Source: Candidatus Eiseniibacteriota bacterium
GTDB taxonomy: Bacteria; Joyebacterota; Joyebacteria; Joyebacterales; Joyebacteraceae
Reading direction: 5' to 3'
Length of the DNA: 44,149 nucleotides
Assembly: GCA_030622115.1 (NCBI GenBank)
Contig: JAUXGN010000021.1
Coordinates: forward strand, 1 to 44,149
Of this stretch, positions 1 through 9,200 are shown piece by piece. Within the stretch, counting starts at the first letter, position 1. Each line of letters opens with the position of its first letter. A program made the translations under genes and the position numbers. Under the pieces are notes generated by a model. That model had not been told where the DNA came from and made no database searches. It saw only the letters and a list, made by a program, of their open reading frames with translations.

Positions 1-440
1 CCCGAAAGCGAGGAGAACAAGCTCGCTCGTCTATCGGACAGCCCCACTTCTGCGATTGCGATCTCGGCTCGCTCTCTGTCCTCGGATGAGTACCTTCTCA
101 CTCGGCCTCCGGCAAGCCGACCGATCATGACGACATCGAGAACGCGAATGGGGAAGCTCAGATCTATCCGAGCGTGCTGCGGCATGTAGCCGATGCGAGG
201 CCTCGCATCCATGGGGCTCGATCCCAGTACGCTGATGGTCCCGGCCGCGGGTCTCAAGAGCCCCAGCAGGAGCTTCAGAATCGTGGTCTTGCCGCCGCCA
301 TTAGGTCCGACCATCCCCGCGAACTCGCGATCCAACACTGCGAAGCTCACGTCCTTCAGAACGTCGTGTTCTCCATAGGAGAACGCAACACCCTTCATCT
401 CGATGACGGCGCTTCTTTCTTCCCCTCGGCCTATGCTCAT
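1..440 (-). CDS. znuC: Metal (Zn/Mn) ABC transporter ATP-binding protein, partial
   Basis: This is the N-terminal part (about 146 residues) of an ABC ATPase read on the minus strand and cut by the left window edge. Walker A is seen as GPNGGGKTT near residue 44 and the Q-loop as YMPQ near residue 87. The sequence stops inside the LSGGQ signature, where only LSG is left. The start codon overlaps the stop of the substrate-binding protein gene as ATGA (437-440), so the two genes are translationally coupled. The pairing with a ZnuA/TroA-type protein indicates that it energises zinc or manganese import at the inner membrane. The permease is presumably just outside the window. The metal is not decided by the sequence. 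Confidence 0.88.
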   Translation of the reverse strand, partial: MSIGRGEERSAVIEMKGVAFSYGEHDVLKDVSFAVLDREFAGMVGPNGGGKTTILKLLLGLLRPAAGTISVLGSSPMDARPRIGYMPQHARIDLSFPIRVLDVVMIGRLAGGRVRRYSSEDRERAEIAIAEVGLSDRRASLFSSLS

Positions 441-1351
441 TGCGTGTACTCCTTCACAGCCGAGGCTATCGTCCTCAGGTTCTCCGGATAGTCGTATGCG
501 AGAGGGTCGATGATGACGATGACGGCGCCTATCTCGTCTGCCAGTGTCTTCGCGCTTCTTGCCGGGTGCTGTGGTTGAACGAAGACGGCACGAACTTCTC
601 CCGATGACGCAGACTCGATGAGATTGGCAAGCTCCCGTGCGCTCGGTTCCTTGCCTTCGGATTCGAGGGCGATCTGCTCAAGTCCGTACGCTTGAGCGAA
701 GTGACCGAAGGCTGGATGGAATACGAAGAAGCTGCTCCCCCTGCACGGCGCCAGGAGTCTCAAGAGCTCCTCGTCGAGCACCAGAAGGTCCGCTCTCAGC
801 GAGTCCATGCCGGCGCGGTATGCTCGGGCGCCGGGAGGGTCGATCCTGACGAGCGCGTCGCAGATCGTACCGGCTTGGGTGAGTGCCAGTCGTGGGCTCA
901 TCCATGTGTGTGGGTCAGCTCCATGACCGTGGTCTTCCTCGACCGCTTGCGTAGAGACGACGGCCATGTCCGGGTTCATATCGGAGATCCTCGAGAGGAT
1001 GCTCTGCTCGAACGGCAATCCGATTGTGAAGTAGGCATCGGCCGTCGCGGCCTCGATCATCTGAGTCGCCGTTGGTTCGAATGTGTGGGGAGAGCGGCCG
1101 GCTGGTACGAGAATCGATGTGCTGACTCTCATGCCGCCGATGCGGTCGACGAAGAACGCCTGGGGCACAATGCTGACGAGTACACGCAGAGCCGGAGGAT
1201 CGGCCCTCAGTGGCAGGGGAGAGAGAGAAAGCAAGGCCAGAGCTAAGAGAACAGGGGCAACCGCAGTACCCGCAGCCCAACGATCTAGTTGACTGTGAAT
1301 CATGCCCCGTCTGAAGCAGGCCGCCCAGTTTCTCATGCTCGTCTCATCCAT
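437..1351 (-). CDS. znuA: Zinc/manganese ABC transporter substrate-binding protein (ZnuA/TroA family)
   Basis: Cluster A-1 metal-binding protein of about 300 residues, which captures a divalent metal in the periplasm and hands it to the membrane permease. A signal peptide hydrophobic core lies at residues 31-48 and ends in LPLRA-DPP. The expected ligands are visible: H89 in GRSPHTFEP, H148 after a short His-rich loop (DHGHGADPH), H212 or H217 in FHPAFGHF, and D282 in IDPLAYDYP. The His-rich loop is short compared with typical ZnuA. Starts at residues 6 or 17 (1336, 1303) are also possible; none has a strong ribosome-binding site. The ATPase gene follows with an ATGA overlap. It is transcribed away from a broken Fur-family gene, and zinc importers are often placed next to Fur-family regulators. 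Confidence 0.88.
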   Translation of the reverse strand: MDETSMRNWAACFRRGMIHSQLDRWAAGTAVAPVLLALALLSLSPLPLRADPPALRVLVSIVPQAFFVDRIGGMRVSTSILVPAGRSPHTFEPTATQMIEAATADAYFTIGLPFEQSILSRISDMNPDMAVVSTQAVEEDHGHGADPHTWMSPRLALTQAGTICDALVRIDPPGARAYRAGMDSLRADLLVLDEELLRLLAPCRGSSFFVFHPAFGHFAQAYGLEQIALESEGKEPSARELANLIESASSGEVRAVFVQPQHPARSAKTLADEIGAVIVIIDPLAYDYPENLRTIASAVKEYTQ

Positions 1352-1380
1352 GCGATTCGCTGCGTCGCTAAGTTTGCGGA

Positions 1381-1757
1381 ATGAACCCTCATCCGGTGAG
1401 GTTAGGGGGCGCGCGAGCGGCGCGCAAGACAGAACTGACAGAGCACCGATTTTCCCGAAAGGCCGTGAAACCGCGAGTCATGCGTTGCATCAGAAGCACT
1501 GGCTGAATGATGGCGATTCCCATTATCAAGATGAGAGATGTGCCACGCAGACTCACGATGCCGTCATCGAGAGACATTGCCACGTGAAATGTGTACAGTG
1601 TGGACGAGTGGAAGATGTGGATCTGAATGAACTGGCGTGGATCGAGGATGAAGCTGCAAAGGCAAGTGGCTTCGAGATCACGAACCACGAACTGATGTTC
1701 CTGGGTATCTGTGGTGATTGCGCGAGAATGTGCATGACAGAGAAGGAGAGGTACTGA
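1381..1757 (+). pseudogene. Broken Fur/PerR-family regulator (DNA-binding half lost)
   Basis: Two pieces in different frames make up one Fur-family gene. The first (ATG at 1381, TGA at 1504-1506, 41 residues) ends with LTEHRFSRKAVKPRVM, resembling the first helix of PerR/Fur. The second is in another frame, open from 1302, and is recognisable from about 1551 to the TGA at 1755-1757. It keeps the metal-binding half: DAVIERHCHVKC with the PerR spacing D-x5-H-x-H, then CVQC and CGDC zinc pairs and GFEITNHELMF. Between the pieces about 53 nt stand where about 144 nt (the winged-helix recognition region) would be expected, so roughly 90 nt are missing and the frame is shifted. It sits directly before rubrerythrin, a usual PerR target. 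An assembly error could produce the same picture. Confidence 0.7.
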
Positions 1758-1758
1758 G

Positions 1759-2331
1759 ATGGAACTCAAGGGAAGCCGGACGGAGAAGAATCTGCTTGGA
1801 GCGTTCGCGGGTGAGTCGCAGGCAAGGAATCGCTACACGTACTTCGCGAGCAAGGCGCGTAAGGAAGGCTATCGACAGATAGCGGAGATCTTCGAGGAGA
1901 CGGCGAATCAGGAGCGCGAGCATGCGAAGCGGCTCTTCAAGTTCCTCGAGGGCGGGGCGGTGGAGATAACGGCTGCTTTCCCTGCGGGTGTTATCGGTAC
2001 GACGGTTGAGAATCTCGAGGCGGGAGCCGCCGGAGAGAACTACGAGTGGACTGACATGTATCCGTCATTCGCGAAGATCGCGCGCGAAGAAGGCTTCGGT
2101 GATATCGCGACGGTCTTCGAGTCGATCGCGATCGCCGAGAAGCAGCATGAGAAGCGCTACAACGATCTCGCCGGGAACATAAGGGCCGAAAAGGTCTTCA
2201 AGCGTGAGGACAAGGTTGTCTGGCGCTGCATGAACTGTGGCTATCTTCACGAGGGCACTGAAGCTCCGGAGAGCTGTCCTGCATGCGCGCACCCGCAGGC
2301 GCATTTCGAGATCCTGGGCGAGAACTGGTAG
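1759..2331 (+). CDS. rbr: Rubrerythrin
   Basis: A 190-residue peroxidase that reduces hydrogen peroxide to water in the cytoplasm of anaerobes. The N-terminal ferritin-like four-helix domain (residues 1-145) has the diiron ligands in GESQARNRY (E19), NQEREHAKR (E52, H55) and AEKQHEKRY (near E127, H130). The C-terminal rubredoxin-type domain binds one iron with C157-x2-C160 and C173-x2-C176. Length and domain order are those of classical rubrerythrin. The start lies one base after the stop of the regulator remnant, so both were probably one transcription unit. It opens a run of oxygen-defence genes on the same strand. Confidence 0.97.
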   Translation: MELKGSRTEKNLLGAFAGESQARNRYTYFASKARKEGYRQIAEIFEETANQEREHAKRLFKFLEGGAVEITAAFPAGVIGTTVENLEAGAAGENYEWTDMYPSFAKIAREEGFGDIATVFESIAIAEKQHEKRYNDLAGNIRAEKVFKREDKVVWRCMNCGYLHEGTEAPESCPACAHPQAHFEILGENW

Positions 2332-2405
2332 CAGACGCTTTGAGGAGAGCGCGAGATGCGCAGGTGGCGCGGCGCGCAGTCCTGAAACAACCGGGGAGAA
2401 GGAAG

Positions 2406-2921
2406 ATGCAGGAGAGAACAGAGTTGACGGCCGTCGAGGGAAACCCCCTGACGCTTGTGGGAGACGAACTCCGGGTGGGGGACAGAGCACCTGGATTTGA
2501 GCTTGCCGGCAACGGTCTTGAATCCGTGGCCTCGTCGGAGTTCGATGGAAACGTGCGCATCGTGGCGACGGTACCATCACTGGACACGGGAGTTTGTGAC
2601 ACCGAGACCCGTCGCTTCAATGAAGAGGCATCGGGGCTTGGAGACGGCGTCGTGATTCTGACGGTGAGCATGGACCTGCCGTTTGCGCAGGCTCGGTGGT
2701 GTGCCGCCGCCGGAGTTGAGCGTGTCAGGACGTTGTCGGCCTATCGCAGCAGTGCGTTCGGTAAGTCGTACGGCGTCTTCATCAAGGAGAACGGGCTCCT
2801 GGCCCGTGCGATCTTCGTCATCGACAGGGAAGGCATTATCAGGTACGTGGAGATCGTGAATGATCTGACCCGTGAGCCGAACTACGAAGCTACGTTGGAC
2901 GCAGCTCGGGAGCTGCTGTAG
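2406..2921 (+). CDS. tpx: Thiol peroxidase (Tpx, atypical 2-Cys peroxiredoxin)
   Basis: A 171-residue peroxiredoxin that reduces alkyl and lipid hydroperoxides, normally recycled by thioredoxin. The peroxidatic Cys64 lies in [15 protein letters not shown] and the resolving Cys99 in [15 protein letters not shown]. Both motifs are characteristic of the Tpx subgroup and form an intramolecular disulfide in studied members. The ATG at 2406 was chosen because it follows the purine-rich GGGGAGAAGGAAG and gives the normal family length; the open frame extends upstream without a recognisable domain. It lies between rubrerythrin (75-nt gap) and desulfoferrodoxin (25-nt gap). Confidence 0.96.
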   Translation: MQERTELTAVEGNPLTLVGDELRVGDRAPGFELAGNGLESVASSEFDGNVRIVATVPSLDTGVCDTETRRFNEEASGLGDGVVILTVSMDLPFAQARWCAAAGVERVRTLSAYRSSAFGKSYGVFIKENGLLARAIFVIDREGIIRYVEIVNDLTREPNYEATLDAARELL

Positions 2922-2946
2922 TCTGGAGAACGAGGAGGAGAGTACA

Positions 2947-3318
2947 ATGACGGCAATGTCTCAGGTCTACAAGTGCGAGAAGTGTGACAATATCGTTGAG
3001 GTCTATCACATCGGAGCCGGAGCCCTGGTCTGCTGCGGTGATCCGATGGTGCTTCTCGACGAGAATACCACCGATGCAGCAACGGAGAAGCACGTGCCGG
3101 TCGTTGAGAAAGTCGACGGCGGGATCAAGGTCAAGGTTGGTGAAGTCGCTCATCCGATGGCAGACGACCACTACATTGAGTGGATCGAGGTCATCTCAGG
3201 TGGGAAGACGTACACGGAGTTCCTGAAGCCGGGCGCCGTTCCTGAGGCGGTGTTTCCGATCAGCGACGTCGAGTTGGTCCGCGAGTACTGCAGCGTCCAC
3301 GGGCACTGGAAGGCCTAA
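2947..3318 (+). CDS. dfx: Desulfoferrodoxin (superoxide reductase)
   Basis: A 123-residue two-iron superoxide reductase, which reduces superoxide to hydrogen peroxide without making oxygen. The N-terminal desulforedoxin-like centre has C10-x2-C13 and C29-C30. The catalytic Fe(His)4Cys centre is built from H49 (in TEKHVPV, with the conserved Glu-Lys pair), H69 and H75 (AHPMADDHY), and C115 and H118 (YCSVHGHW). A strong ribosome-binding site (GAGGAGGAG) precedes the ATG at 2947. The peroxide formed can be removed by the adjacent rubrerythrin and thiol peroxidase, so the neighbours form a complete superoxide-to-water pathway. Confidence 0.97.
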   Translation: MTAMSQVYKCEKCDNIVEVYHIGAGALVCCGDPMVLLDENTTDAATEKHVPVVEKVDGGIKVKVGEVAHPMADDHYIEWIEVISGGKTYTEFLKPGAVPEAVFPISDVELVREYCSVHGHWKA

Positions 3319-3410
3319 GTTCGTTGGCTGCGTGGCGCCGATCCCCCGTTCATGGCGGGAGGGCGCCGCGCGGCATGCGACCTCGAACCGTTATCGAAAG
3401 GTGGTGCTCT

Positions 3411-3914
3411 GTGACTCTGGAAGAAGCCATCAGGACAGCGATCGAGTACGAGATGAAGGTCCGCGATGTCTACGTTGACGCAGCCGAGCGGAGTGTGGGA
3501 ACGCCCGGGAACGAGCTGTTCCGCGTCATGGGGGAAGAGGAGCAGTACCACGTTGACTATCTCGTTGAGAGGCTCCGGGAGTGGAAGGAGACAGGGAAGG
3601 TCAATCCGGGTGAGGTGAGGACGGCGATCCCACCCCGTGAGACGATCATGGCGGGGCTGTCCAGCATCGAGAGTAGCCTGGCCGGCGAGCCGTCGAGTGC
3701 GGAAATGGACTCCCTTCGGAAGGCGCTTGAGGTCGAGCGTGAGACCAGCGATTTCTATGAGAAGGTTGCCGGAGAGCTCGGAGACGAAGGACAGGGGATG
3801 TTCGCTCGTTTTCTCGAGATCGAAAAAGGACACCTGGCTCTTGTCCAGGCACAGATAGATGTACTCAGTGGAACCGGCTACTGGTTCGATGTCCAGGAAT
3901 TCACGCTCGAGTAG
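3411..3914 (+). CDS. Rubrerythrin-like ferritin-family diiron protein without rubredoxin domain
   Basis: A 167-residue all-helical protein with two helix pairs typical of ferritin-like diiron proteins. Candidate ligands are the Glu residues in AIEYEMKVRDVY, EEEQYHVDYL (E-x2-H type), EVERETSDFYEK and EIEKGHLALV. There is no C-terminal CxxC pair, so it lacks the rubredoxin domain of the true rubrerythrin at 1759. The start is GTG at 3411, preceded by AAAGGTGG; longer versions from 3324 add a basic stretch without similarity. It probably serves peroxide reduction or iron handling, given its position between desulfoferrodoxin and the flavo-diiron protein, but the exact activity cannot be read from the sequence. 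Confidence 0.85.
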   Translation: MTLEEAIRTAIEYEMKVRDVYVDAAERSVGTPGNELFRVMGEEEQYHVDYLVERLREWKETGKVNPGEVRTAIPPRETIMAGLSSIESSLAGEPSSAEMDSLRKALEVERETSDFYEKVAGELGDEGQGMFARFLEIEKGHLALVQAQIDVLSGTGYWFDVQEFTLE

Positions 3915-3945
3915 CGATGCGGGTCGCCGGGAGGAGAGATCGATA

Positions 3946-4743
3946 GTGGCCTTCGAGCAGCATTTCGGATCAGATGGGATGTGCTTCGAGGCGCTCTATG
4001 AGAGTTTCAACCGCAGGGAGTTTCTCCATCCCGATCCGCTTGAATTCGTTCATCAGTACAGTGAGGAACGTGACCAGGAGGTCGTGGGCCTGATCGCTTC
4101 GTCGCTGGCGTACGGGCGCGTGGCGCAGATTCTGAAGAGCGTTTCGTATGTGCTGGAGCCACTCGGCGCCACTCCGTCCGCGTTCCTCCGGGAGGCAGCG
4201 CCCTCGGAGCTTGTGCGATCACTCAAGGACTTCAGGCACCGGTTCACGACCGGGGCTGAGATGTCGGGATTGCTCATCGGAATCGGACGGACGCTGAGAG
4301 ATCACGGTTCACTCGAGTCGTGCTTCATCGATGGAATGAAGAACTCCGACGCGACCGTCATTCCAGCTCTCGGACGGTTCATTGCCGGATTGAGTGAATC
4401 CTGTGGTGAGCATCCTGGAAGCCTCCTCGCCCTTCCCGAGCGGGGGAGTGCGTGCAAGCGGCTTCATCTCTATCTTCGGTGGATGGTGAGGCGGGACGAG
4501 GTAGATCTCGGTCCATGGACGCGAGTGTCGCCCGCGAAACTGGTTGTGCCCGTGGACACACACATGCACAGAATCTCGAGGATCTTCGGGTTGACTCAGA
4601 GAAAGCAGGCCGATATCAGAACGGCGCTTGAGATCACGGCGGGCTTCAGGCGGTTCGCGCCGGATGATCCCGTCAAGTATGATTTTGCGATAACGAGGGT
4701 CGGTATCAATCCGGACGCCGTGTTCGAGTTCATCGACCGGTAG
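3946..4743 (+). CDS. TIGR02757/DUF2400 family protein with HhH-GPD-like motif
   Basis: A 265-residue protein of the TIGR02757 (DUF2400) family. Recognisable blocks are RDQEVVGLIASSLAYGRV near residue 44, HLYLRWMVRRDEVDLG near 178, and PVDTHMHRISRIFGL near 201. The last block resembles the Asp-bearing VDTHVxR motif of helix-hairpin-helix DNA glycosylases such as endonuclease III, which suggests a distant link to base-excision repair enzymes (inference from the motif only). The start is GTG at 3946 after GGGAGGAGAG. It lies 31 nt after the diiron protein gene on the same strand, inside the oxygen-defence cluster. Function unproven. Confidence 0.85.
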   Translation: MAFEQHFGSDGMCFEALYESFNRREFLHPDPLEFVHQYSEERDQEVVGLIASSLAYGRVAQILKSVSYVLEPLGATPSAFLREAAPSELVRSLKDFRHRFTTGAEMSGLLIGIGRTLRDHGSLESCFIDGMKNSDATVIPALGRFIAGLSESCGEHPGSLLALPERGSACKRLHLYLRWMVRRDEVDLGPWTRVSPAKLVVPVDTHMHRISRIFGLTQRKQADIRTALEITAGFRRFAPDDPVKYDFAITRVGINPDAVFEFIDR

Positions 4744-4764
4744 AGTGCGGAAAGGACAGACACG

Positions 4765-4854
4765 ATGCTCAGTGGCGTGGGGCATGGCCTTTTCATGCTG
4801 GACAGGGAGTTGGGTCAGCGCACGTTCACGCCGCCGGCTGGAGAAAAGGAGTAA
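4765..4854 (+). CDS. Possible small protein (29 residues)
   Basis: A short open frame (ATG at 4765, TAA at 4852-4854) that fills the gap between the DUF2400 gene and the flavo-diiron gene, ending 3 nt before the next ATG. AAAGGA stands 9 nt upstream of the start. The predicted peptide starts MLSGVGHGLFML and resembles nothing I know. The fit between its neighbours is the only support, and it may be chance. Confidence 0.25.
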   Translation: MLSGVGHGLFMLDRELGQRTFTPPAGEKE

Positions 4855-4857
4855 GTC

Positions 4858-6063
4858 ATGCCAGGTCCCTTCCGGGCAGTGAAGATCAGCGAGCATGTCT
4901 ATTGGGTGGGGGCAATTGATTGGTCCACGCGCGATTTCCATGGCTACTCGACGCCACGCGGAACGACATACAACGCCTACCTGATTCTCGCCGATACCGT
5001 TACACTGGTCGACACCGTCAAAGCGCAGTACCGCGACGAACTCATGTACCGCATCGCATCCGTCATCGACCCATCGGAGATCTCGCTCATCGTATCCAAC
5101 CATGCTGAGCAGGATCACACCGGCAGCCTTGTATCGGTCGCGCGGGCAGTGAGGCCGGATCGCATCGTCGCATCGCCGATGGGCGTCAAGGTCCTGGCAA
5201 GACACACGCATGGTGCGATCGAAGTCGATCCTGTCAAAGACGGTGAGACTCTGTCTCTGGGAAACATGGATCTCAGCTTCATCGAGACGCGGATGCTCCA
5301 CTGGCCTGACAGCATGTTTTGCTACCTTAGGGCAGACGAGGTACTGTTCACTCAAGACGCGTTCGGGATGCACTTGGCGTCCTCCGAACGTTTCGACGAT
5401 GAGTTGGATCCAGCTCTCCTTGAGAGCGAGGCCTCGAAGTACTTCGCAAACATTCTCCTCCCGTACTCGAAACTGATAGGTAAACTGATCGGACGCATGG
5501 GAGGGCTCGGACTCTCGCTCAAGACGGTAGCACCCGACCATGGACCCATCTGGCGCACGCGGTTCGATTGGATAGCTGGCCTCTACGACAGATGGTGGAA
5601 GCAGGAGCCTACGCTCAAGGCGGTCGTAACGTACGACACCATGTGGCAGAGCACGGCTCTCATGGCCCGCGCGATAGCGGGAGGCCTGGCGGCGGGTGGT
5701 GCTTCGCCGCAGCTCCATCAGCTCCGAGCGAGTCATAGGAGTGATGTAGCTGCGGACATCCTTGAATCCGGAGCTTTCATCGTAGGGAGTCCTACGATCA
5801 ACAACCAGATGTTTCCATCGGTTGCGGATATCCTGTGCTACATCAACGGCCTCAGGCCCACTAACCTCATAGGAGCCGCATTCGGCTCATACGGCTGGAG
5901 CGGCGAGGGTGTGGCCATGGTGAACGACGCACTGAAGGAGATGAAGGTGGAGCTCATTTCGGAGCCACTCCGGGTCCAGTTCGTCCCCGACGAGGAGGAT
6001 CTGGCCGGAGCGTGGGCACTTGGGGAGACCATAGCAGCGGAGCTCAAGACCCGAGTAGGCTAG
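4858..6063 (+). CDS. fprA: FprA-type flavo-diiron protein (oxygen/NO reductase)
   Basis: A 401-residue A-type flavoprotein. The metallo-beta-lactamase-like domain (residues 1-250) has the diiron ligands H82, E84, D86, H87 (NHAEQDHTGS), H148, D167 and H228 (APDHGP). The flavodoxin-like FMN domain (about 255-400) starts at KAVVTYDTMWQSTA and contains GSPTINNQMFP and FGSYGWSGEGV. In known members electrons pass from FMN to the diiron site and reduce oxygen to water (or NO to N2O). There is no rubredoxin or flavin-reductase extension, so it needs a separate electron donor. AAAAGGAG precedes the ATG. It closes the oxygen-defence cluster. Confidence 0.95.
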   Translation: MPGPFRAVKISEHVYWVGAIDWSTRDFHGYSTPRGTTYNAYLILADTVTLVDTVKAQYRDELMYRIASVIDPSEISLIVSNHAEQDHTGSLVSVARAVRPDRIVASPMGVKVLARHTHGAIEVDPVKDGETLSLGNMDLSFIETRMLHWPDSMFCYLRADEVLFTQDAFGMHLASSERFDDELDPALLESEASKYFANILLPYSKLIGKLIGRMGGLGLSLKTVAPDHGPIWRTRFDWIAGLYDRWWKQEPTLKAVVTYDTMWQSTALMARAIAGGLAAGGASPQLHQLRASHRSDVAADILESGAFIVGSPTINNQMFPSVADILCYINGLRPTNLIGAAFGSYGWSGEGVAMVNDALKEMKVELISEPLRVQFVPDEEDLAGAWALGETIAAELKTRVG

Positions 6064-6118
6064 ATACTCCTGCTGACATGCACAGACTGCGCAGTCGCAG
6101 CGAGAAGTGAACTTCTAC

Positions 6119-6147
6119 TGGAAGAATTCCACAAATAGTGCTATAAG
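6119..6147 (+). promoter_or_regulatory. Probable sigma70-type promoter with extended -10 (TGC-TATAAG)
   Basis: TGGAAG (6119-6124), a 17-nt spacer, and TATAAG (6142-6147) preceded by TGC. It lies 90 nt upstream of the giant C25 protease. The -35 is weak; the extended -10 is shared with promoters of the other exoprotein genes here. Confidence 0.45.
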
Positions 6148-6236
6148 GGGCCGCAAACTAATGAGTGGCTGGTATTCTCCGACAATGGGGGATGCCAGCT
6201 ACACGCATGCAGGTTCATGCTACGCAGGAGGCAGCG

Positions 6237-9200
6237 ATGAGAGTCGCCCCGTGGGTGTTGGCAGTCCTGGTTCTGATGGTCTCGATCTCCCCGGCCCGGA
6301 CGATCGTGTTCGAGGAGAACCTGGGACAGGACGGCTTGGTCGTCGAGCAGCAATCTGATTCGTTCATTGATATCTCGTACAGGTTGAGTGAGATCAGCAT
6401 CGAGGACGTCGAAGTCGACGGCGAGATATTTCAGCAGATCCTGATATCGGGTCTCGTGCTGCCGAACGATGAGGGCGCCCCGAACCTTCCCGGCGTGGGA
6501 AGACTGATGGCGCTGCCCGAGGGAGCCACTCCCCGTCTTGAGGTCCTTTCTGCGAGATCGCAGGTCTTTACGGGAATAGACGTTCTCCCGGCGGCCGACA
6601 TCCCCCTCGAGAGCGATAACACCCCGCCCGTTTACATCAAGGCCCCGTCGATCTACTCGTTGAACGCGCCGTACCCGGCTGAGTTCGCGCGGATCTCGGA
6701 AGTACATCAGATGCGCGGCGTCGACGTCACCACTTTGGGTATCACGCCCTTCCAGTACAATCCCATAACGCGTGAACTCACCGCCTACACTGACATCAAG
6801 GTCCGCGTGACGTTCGAGGGCGGTAGCGGTCACTTTGGTGAGGACAGATACCGGAGCCGTTACTGGGATCCGATTCTCGCGGCGAACCTTGTCAACTACT
6901 CAACTCTGCCGGAGATGGACTACGGGATCCAGACGGGCCGCGATGAGGAGTACGAGTACGTCGTCATTGTTCCGGACGACCCGACCTACGTTGCGTGGGC
7001 CGATTCGATCGTGCAGTGGCGGGTACACCAGGGCATCGACTCCGGTGTGGTGACCCTGACCGAAACGGGTTCGACCTACACTGATATCGAGAACTGGATC
7101 AACAACGCGTACACAACGTGGAGCACGCCGCCTGTGGCGATTCTCCTGCTCGCCGACTACGTATCGAACGGAGGCACCACCGGCATAACCTCACCAACCT
7201 ACAGCAGCTACTGTCTGTCCGACAACATCTACGGCGACATCGACGCTGACCACCTACCTGAGATAGTCATGGGTCGGATGACGGCTACGCCGGACAATAT
7301 CGAGCTCCTGGTCACGAAGGCTATCAGCTACGAGCGCAACCCGCCGACGAACCCCGGCTTCTATCAGGACCCGATCATGGCGTGCGGCTGGCAGGACTCG
7401 CGATGGTTCCAGATGTGCACTGAGATTCTCTATGGCTATTTCGCCAACGTCCACGGCAAGACCCCGGTTCGCGAGTACGCTATCTACTCCGGAACCCCCG
7501 GCACGTTCTGGTCGACGAACCCTAATACATACATGCTGGAGGACTACTTCGGTCCCGAGGGACTCGGCTATCTCCCGGAGGATTCGAGTCACCTGACCGA
7601 TTGGGGCGGCAATGCTACGAGGCTGAACGCGGACATCAATGCCGGAGCGTTCATACTTCAGCACCGTGATCATGGCAACCAGACCGCTTGGGGCCACCCC
7701 GCCTACGACATCGCCGATATGGCGGGTCTCACGAACACCGATCTGCCGTATGTGTTCTCAATCAACTGCATGACCGGCATGTACGGTATTTCGGGCGAGT
7801 GCTTCGCCGAGGCGTTCCATCGCCACGAGCATGGAGCGCTCGGGATCATCGCGGCATCCGAGAGCTCCTACTCGTTCGTGAATGACACGTACATTTTTGG
7901 CATCTACGACGAGATGTTCCCGGACTTCGATCCGGGCTATCCGGTCGAAGGTCGTTTCAACGAGAGCAACGGAGTGCTTCGGCCTGCGTTCGGCAACGCG
8001 TCGGGCAAGCACTTCCTCTGGGCTTCGAGCTGGCCGTACAACCCGGAAGACAAGGAAGTCACCTACCACCTCTTCCACGCACACGGTGACGTCTTCACAA
8101 CGCTCTACTCGGAGGTGCCCGAGGATCTGACGGTCACGCACCAGGGCGTTCTGCCGGTCGGCGCGACGATCTTCAACGTGACGGCCGACGAGGGCTCCAT
8201 TGTGGCTCTCACGATCGATGGCGAGATCATCGGCGTGGCCGACGGGACGGGCGCTTCGATGGACATGACCGTCATTCCGGCGATGGTACCTGGTACGATG
8301 AGGCTCACGGTTACGAAGCCGAACTACTACCGTTACTCCGAGGACGTGCCCGTCATCTACCCGGTGACCTACACGATCGTGCCGGACTCGATGCCCGTCA
8401 ACATCATGACCGACGTCACGATCACGGTCTGGGATGACGAGGGTTACCTGGAGCCGGACGTCGTCATCACGATCGACGGATGGGGCATCGACGCCGTCGT
8501 TGACACGACCGACGTCAATGGCGAGGCCGTGCTCACGGTCACGGCGCCATACGGTGAGGATCTCACCGTCCTCGGTAGCCGGATCAGCGAGATGTACAAC
8601 TGCCTGTCGGATGTGCTACCGATAACGGGTGCTGCTGACTTCGCGTCGGCGGACATCGAGGCGAGCGTGCCGTCGATCGGCCTGTATGGGTTCCTCGCGC
8701 CGTACTACGAGGGCACCATCACGGGTACGGCGTCCGAGACGGGCTTTGATCTCTACGCAGTCGGCTGCGGCATCGACGCCGGGGCGAACTCGGGCGGGGC
8801 GACGGCGGTCGATATCCTCGACACGTGCACCGGGACTGGAACCGTTCACGCCGCCATCGGCAAGAGCGGATTCAACATGTATCTCGAGAACGTCCTTGTC
8901 GAAGTCGTTTACGGTACGATTTCAGGCTCGGTCGCAGAGAACGGCGGCGGGGTGCTCGAGGGCGCGAAGGTGAAGGGCTACGCGGCGGGCGCCGACACGG
9001 CTACCGTGGCTCCCGCCTTTGAGGCGCTGACGATTGGCAACGGCACATATGTGGTCGAAGACGAGCTCGAGATCGGCTACTACGACGTCTACGTGATGAA
9101 GTTCGCCTACCTCACGCACACCGAAGAGCTTTTCATCCAGTACGACGTCAACACCGTTGACTTCCTGCTCGACCCGGCGCCGTCAGGACTCGTGCGCGGC

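Noticed and set aside
1302-1757. An intact 151-residue protein starting at 1302
   Set aside because: Only the part after about 1551 resembles the Fur/PerR family; the N-terminal part in that frame has no similarity, while a Fur-like N-terminus lies in another frame from 1381.
4309-5736. Minus-strand open frame of 475 residues opposite the DUF2400 and flavo-diiron genes
   Set aside because: It is antisense to two well-supported genes, has no recognisable domain and has low-complexity Arg-rich composition; a by-product of high GC.
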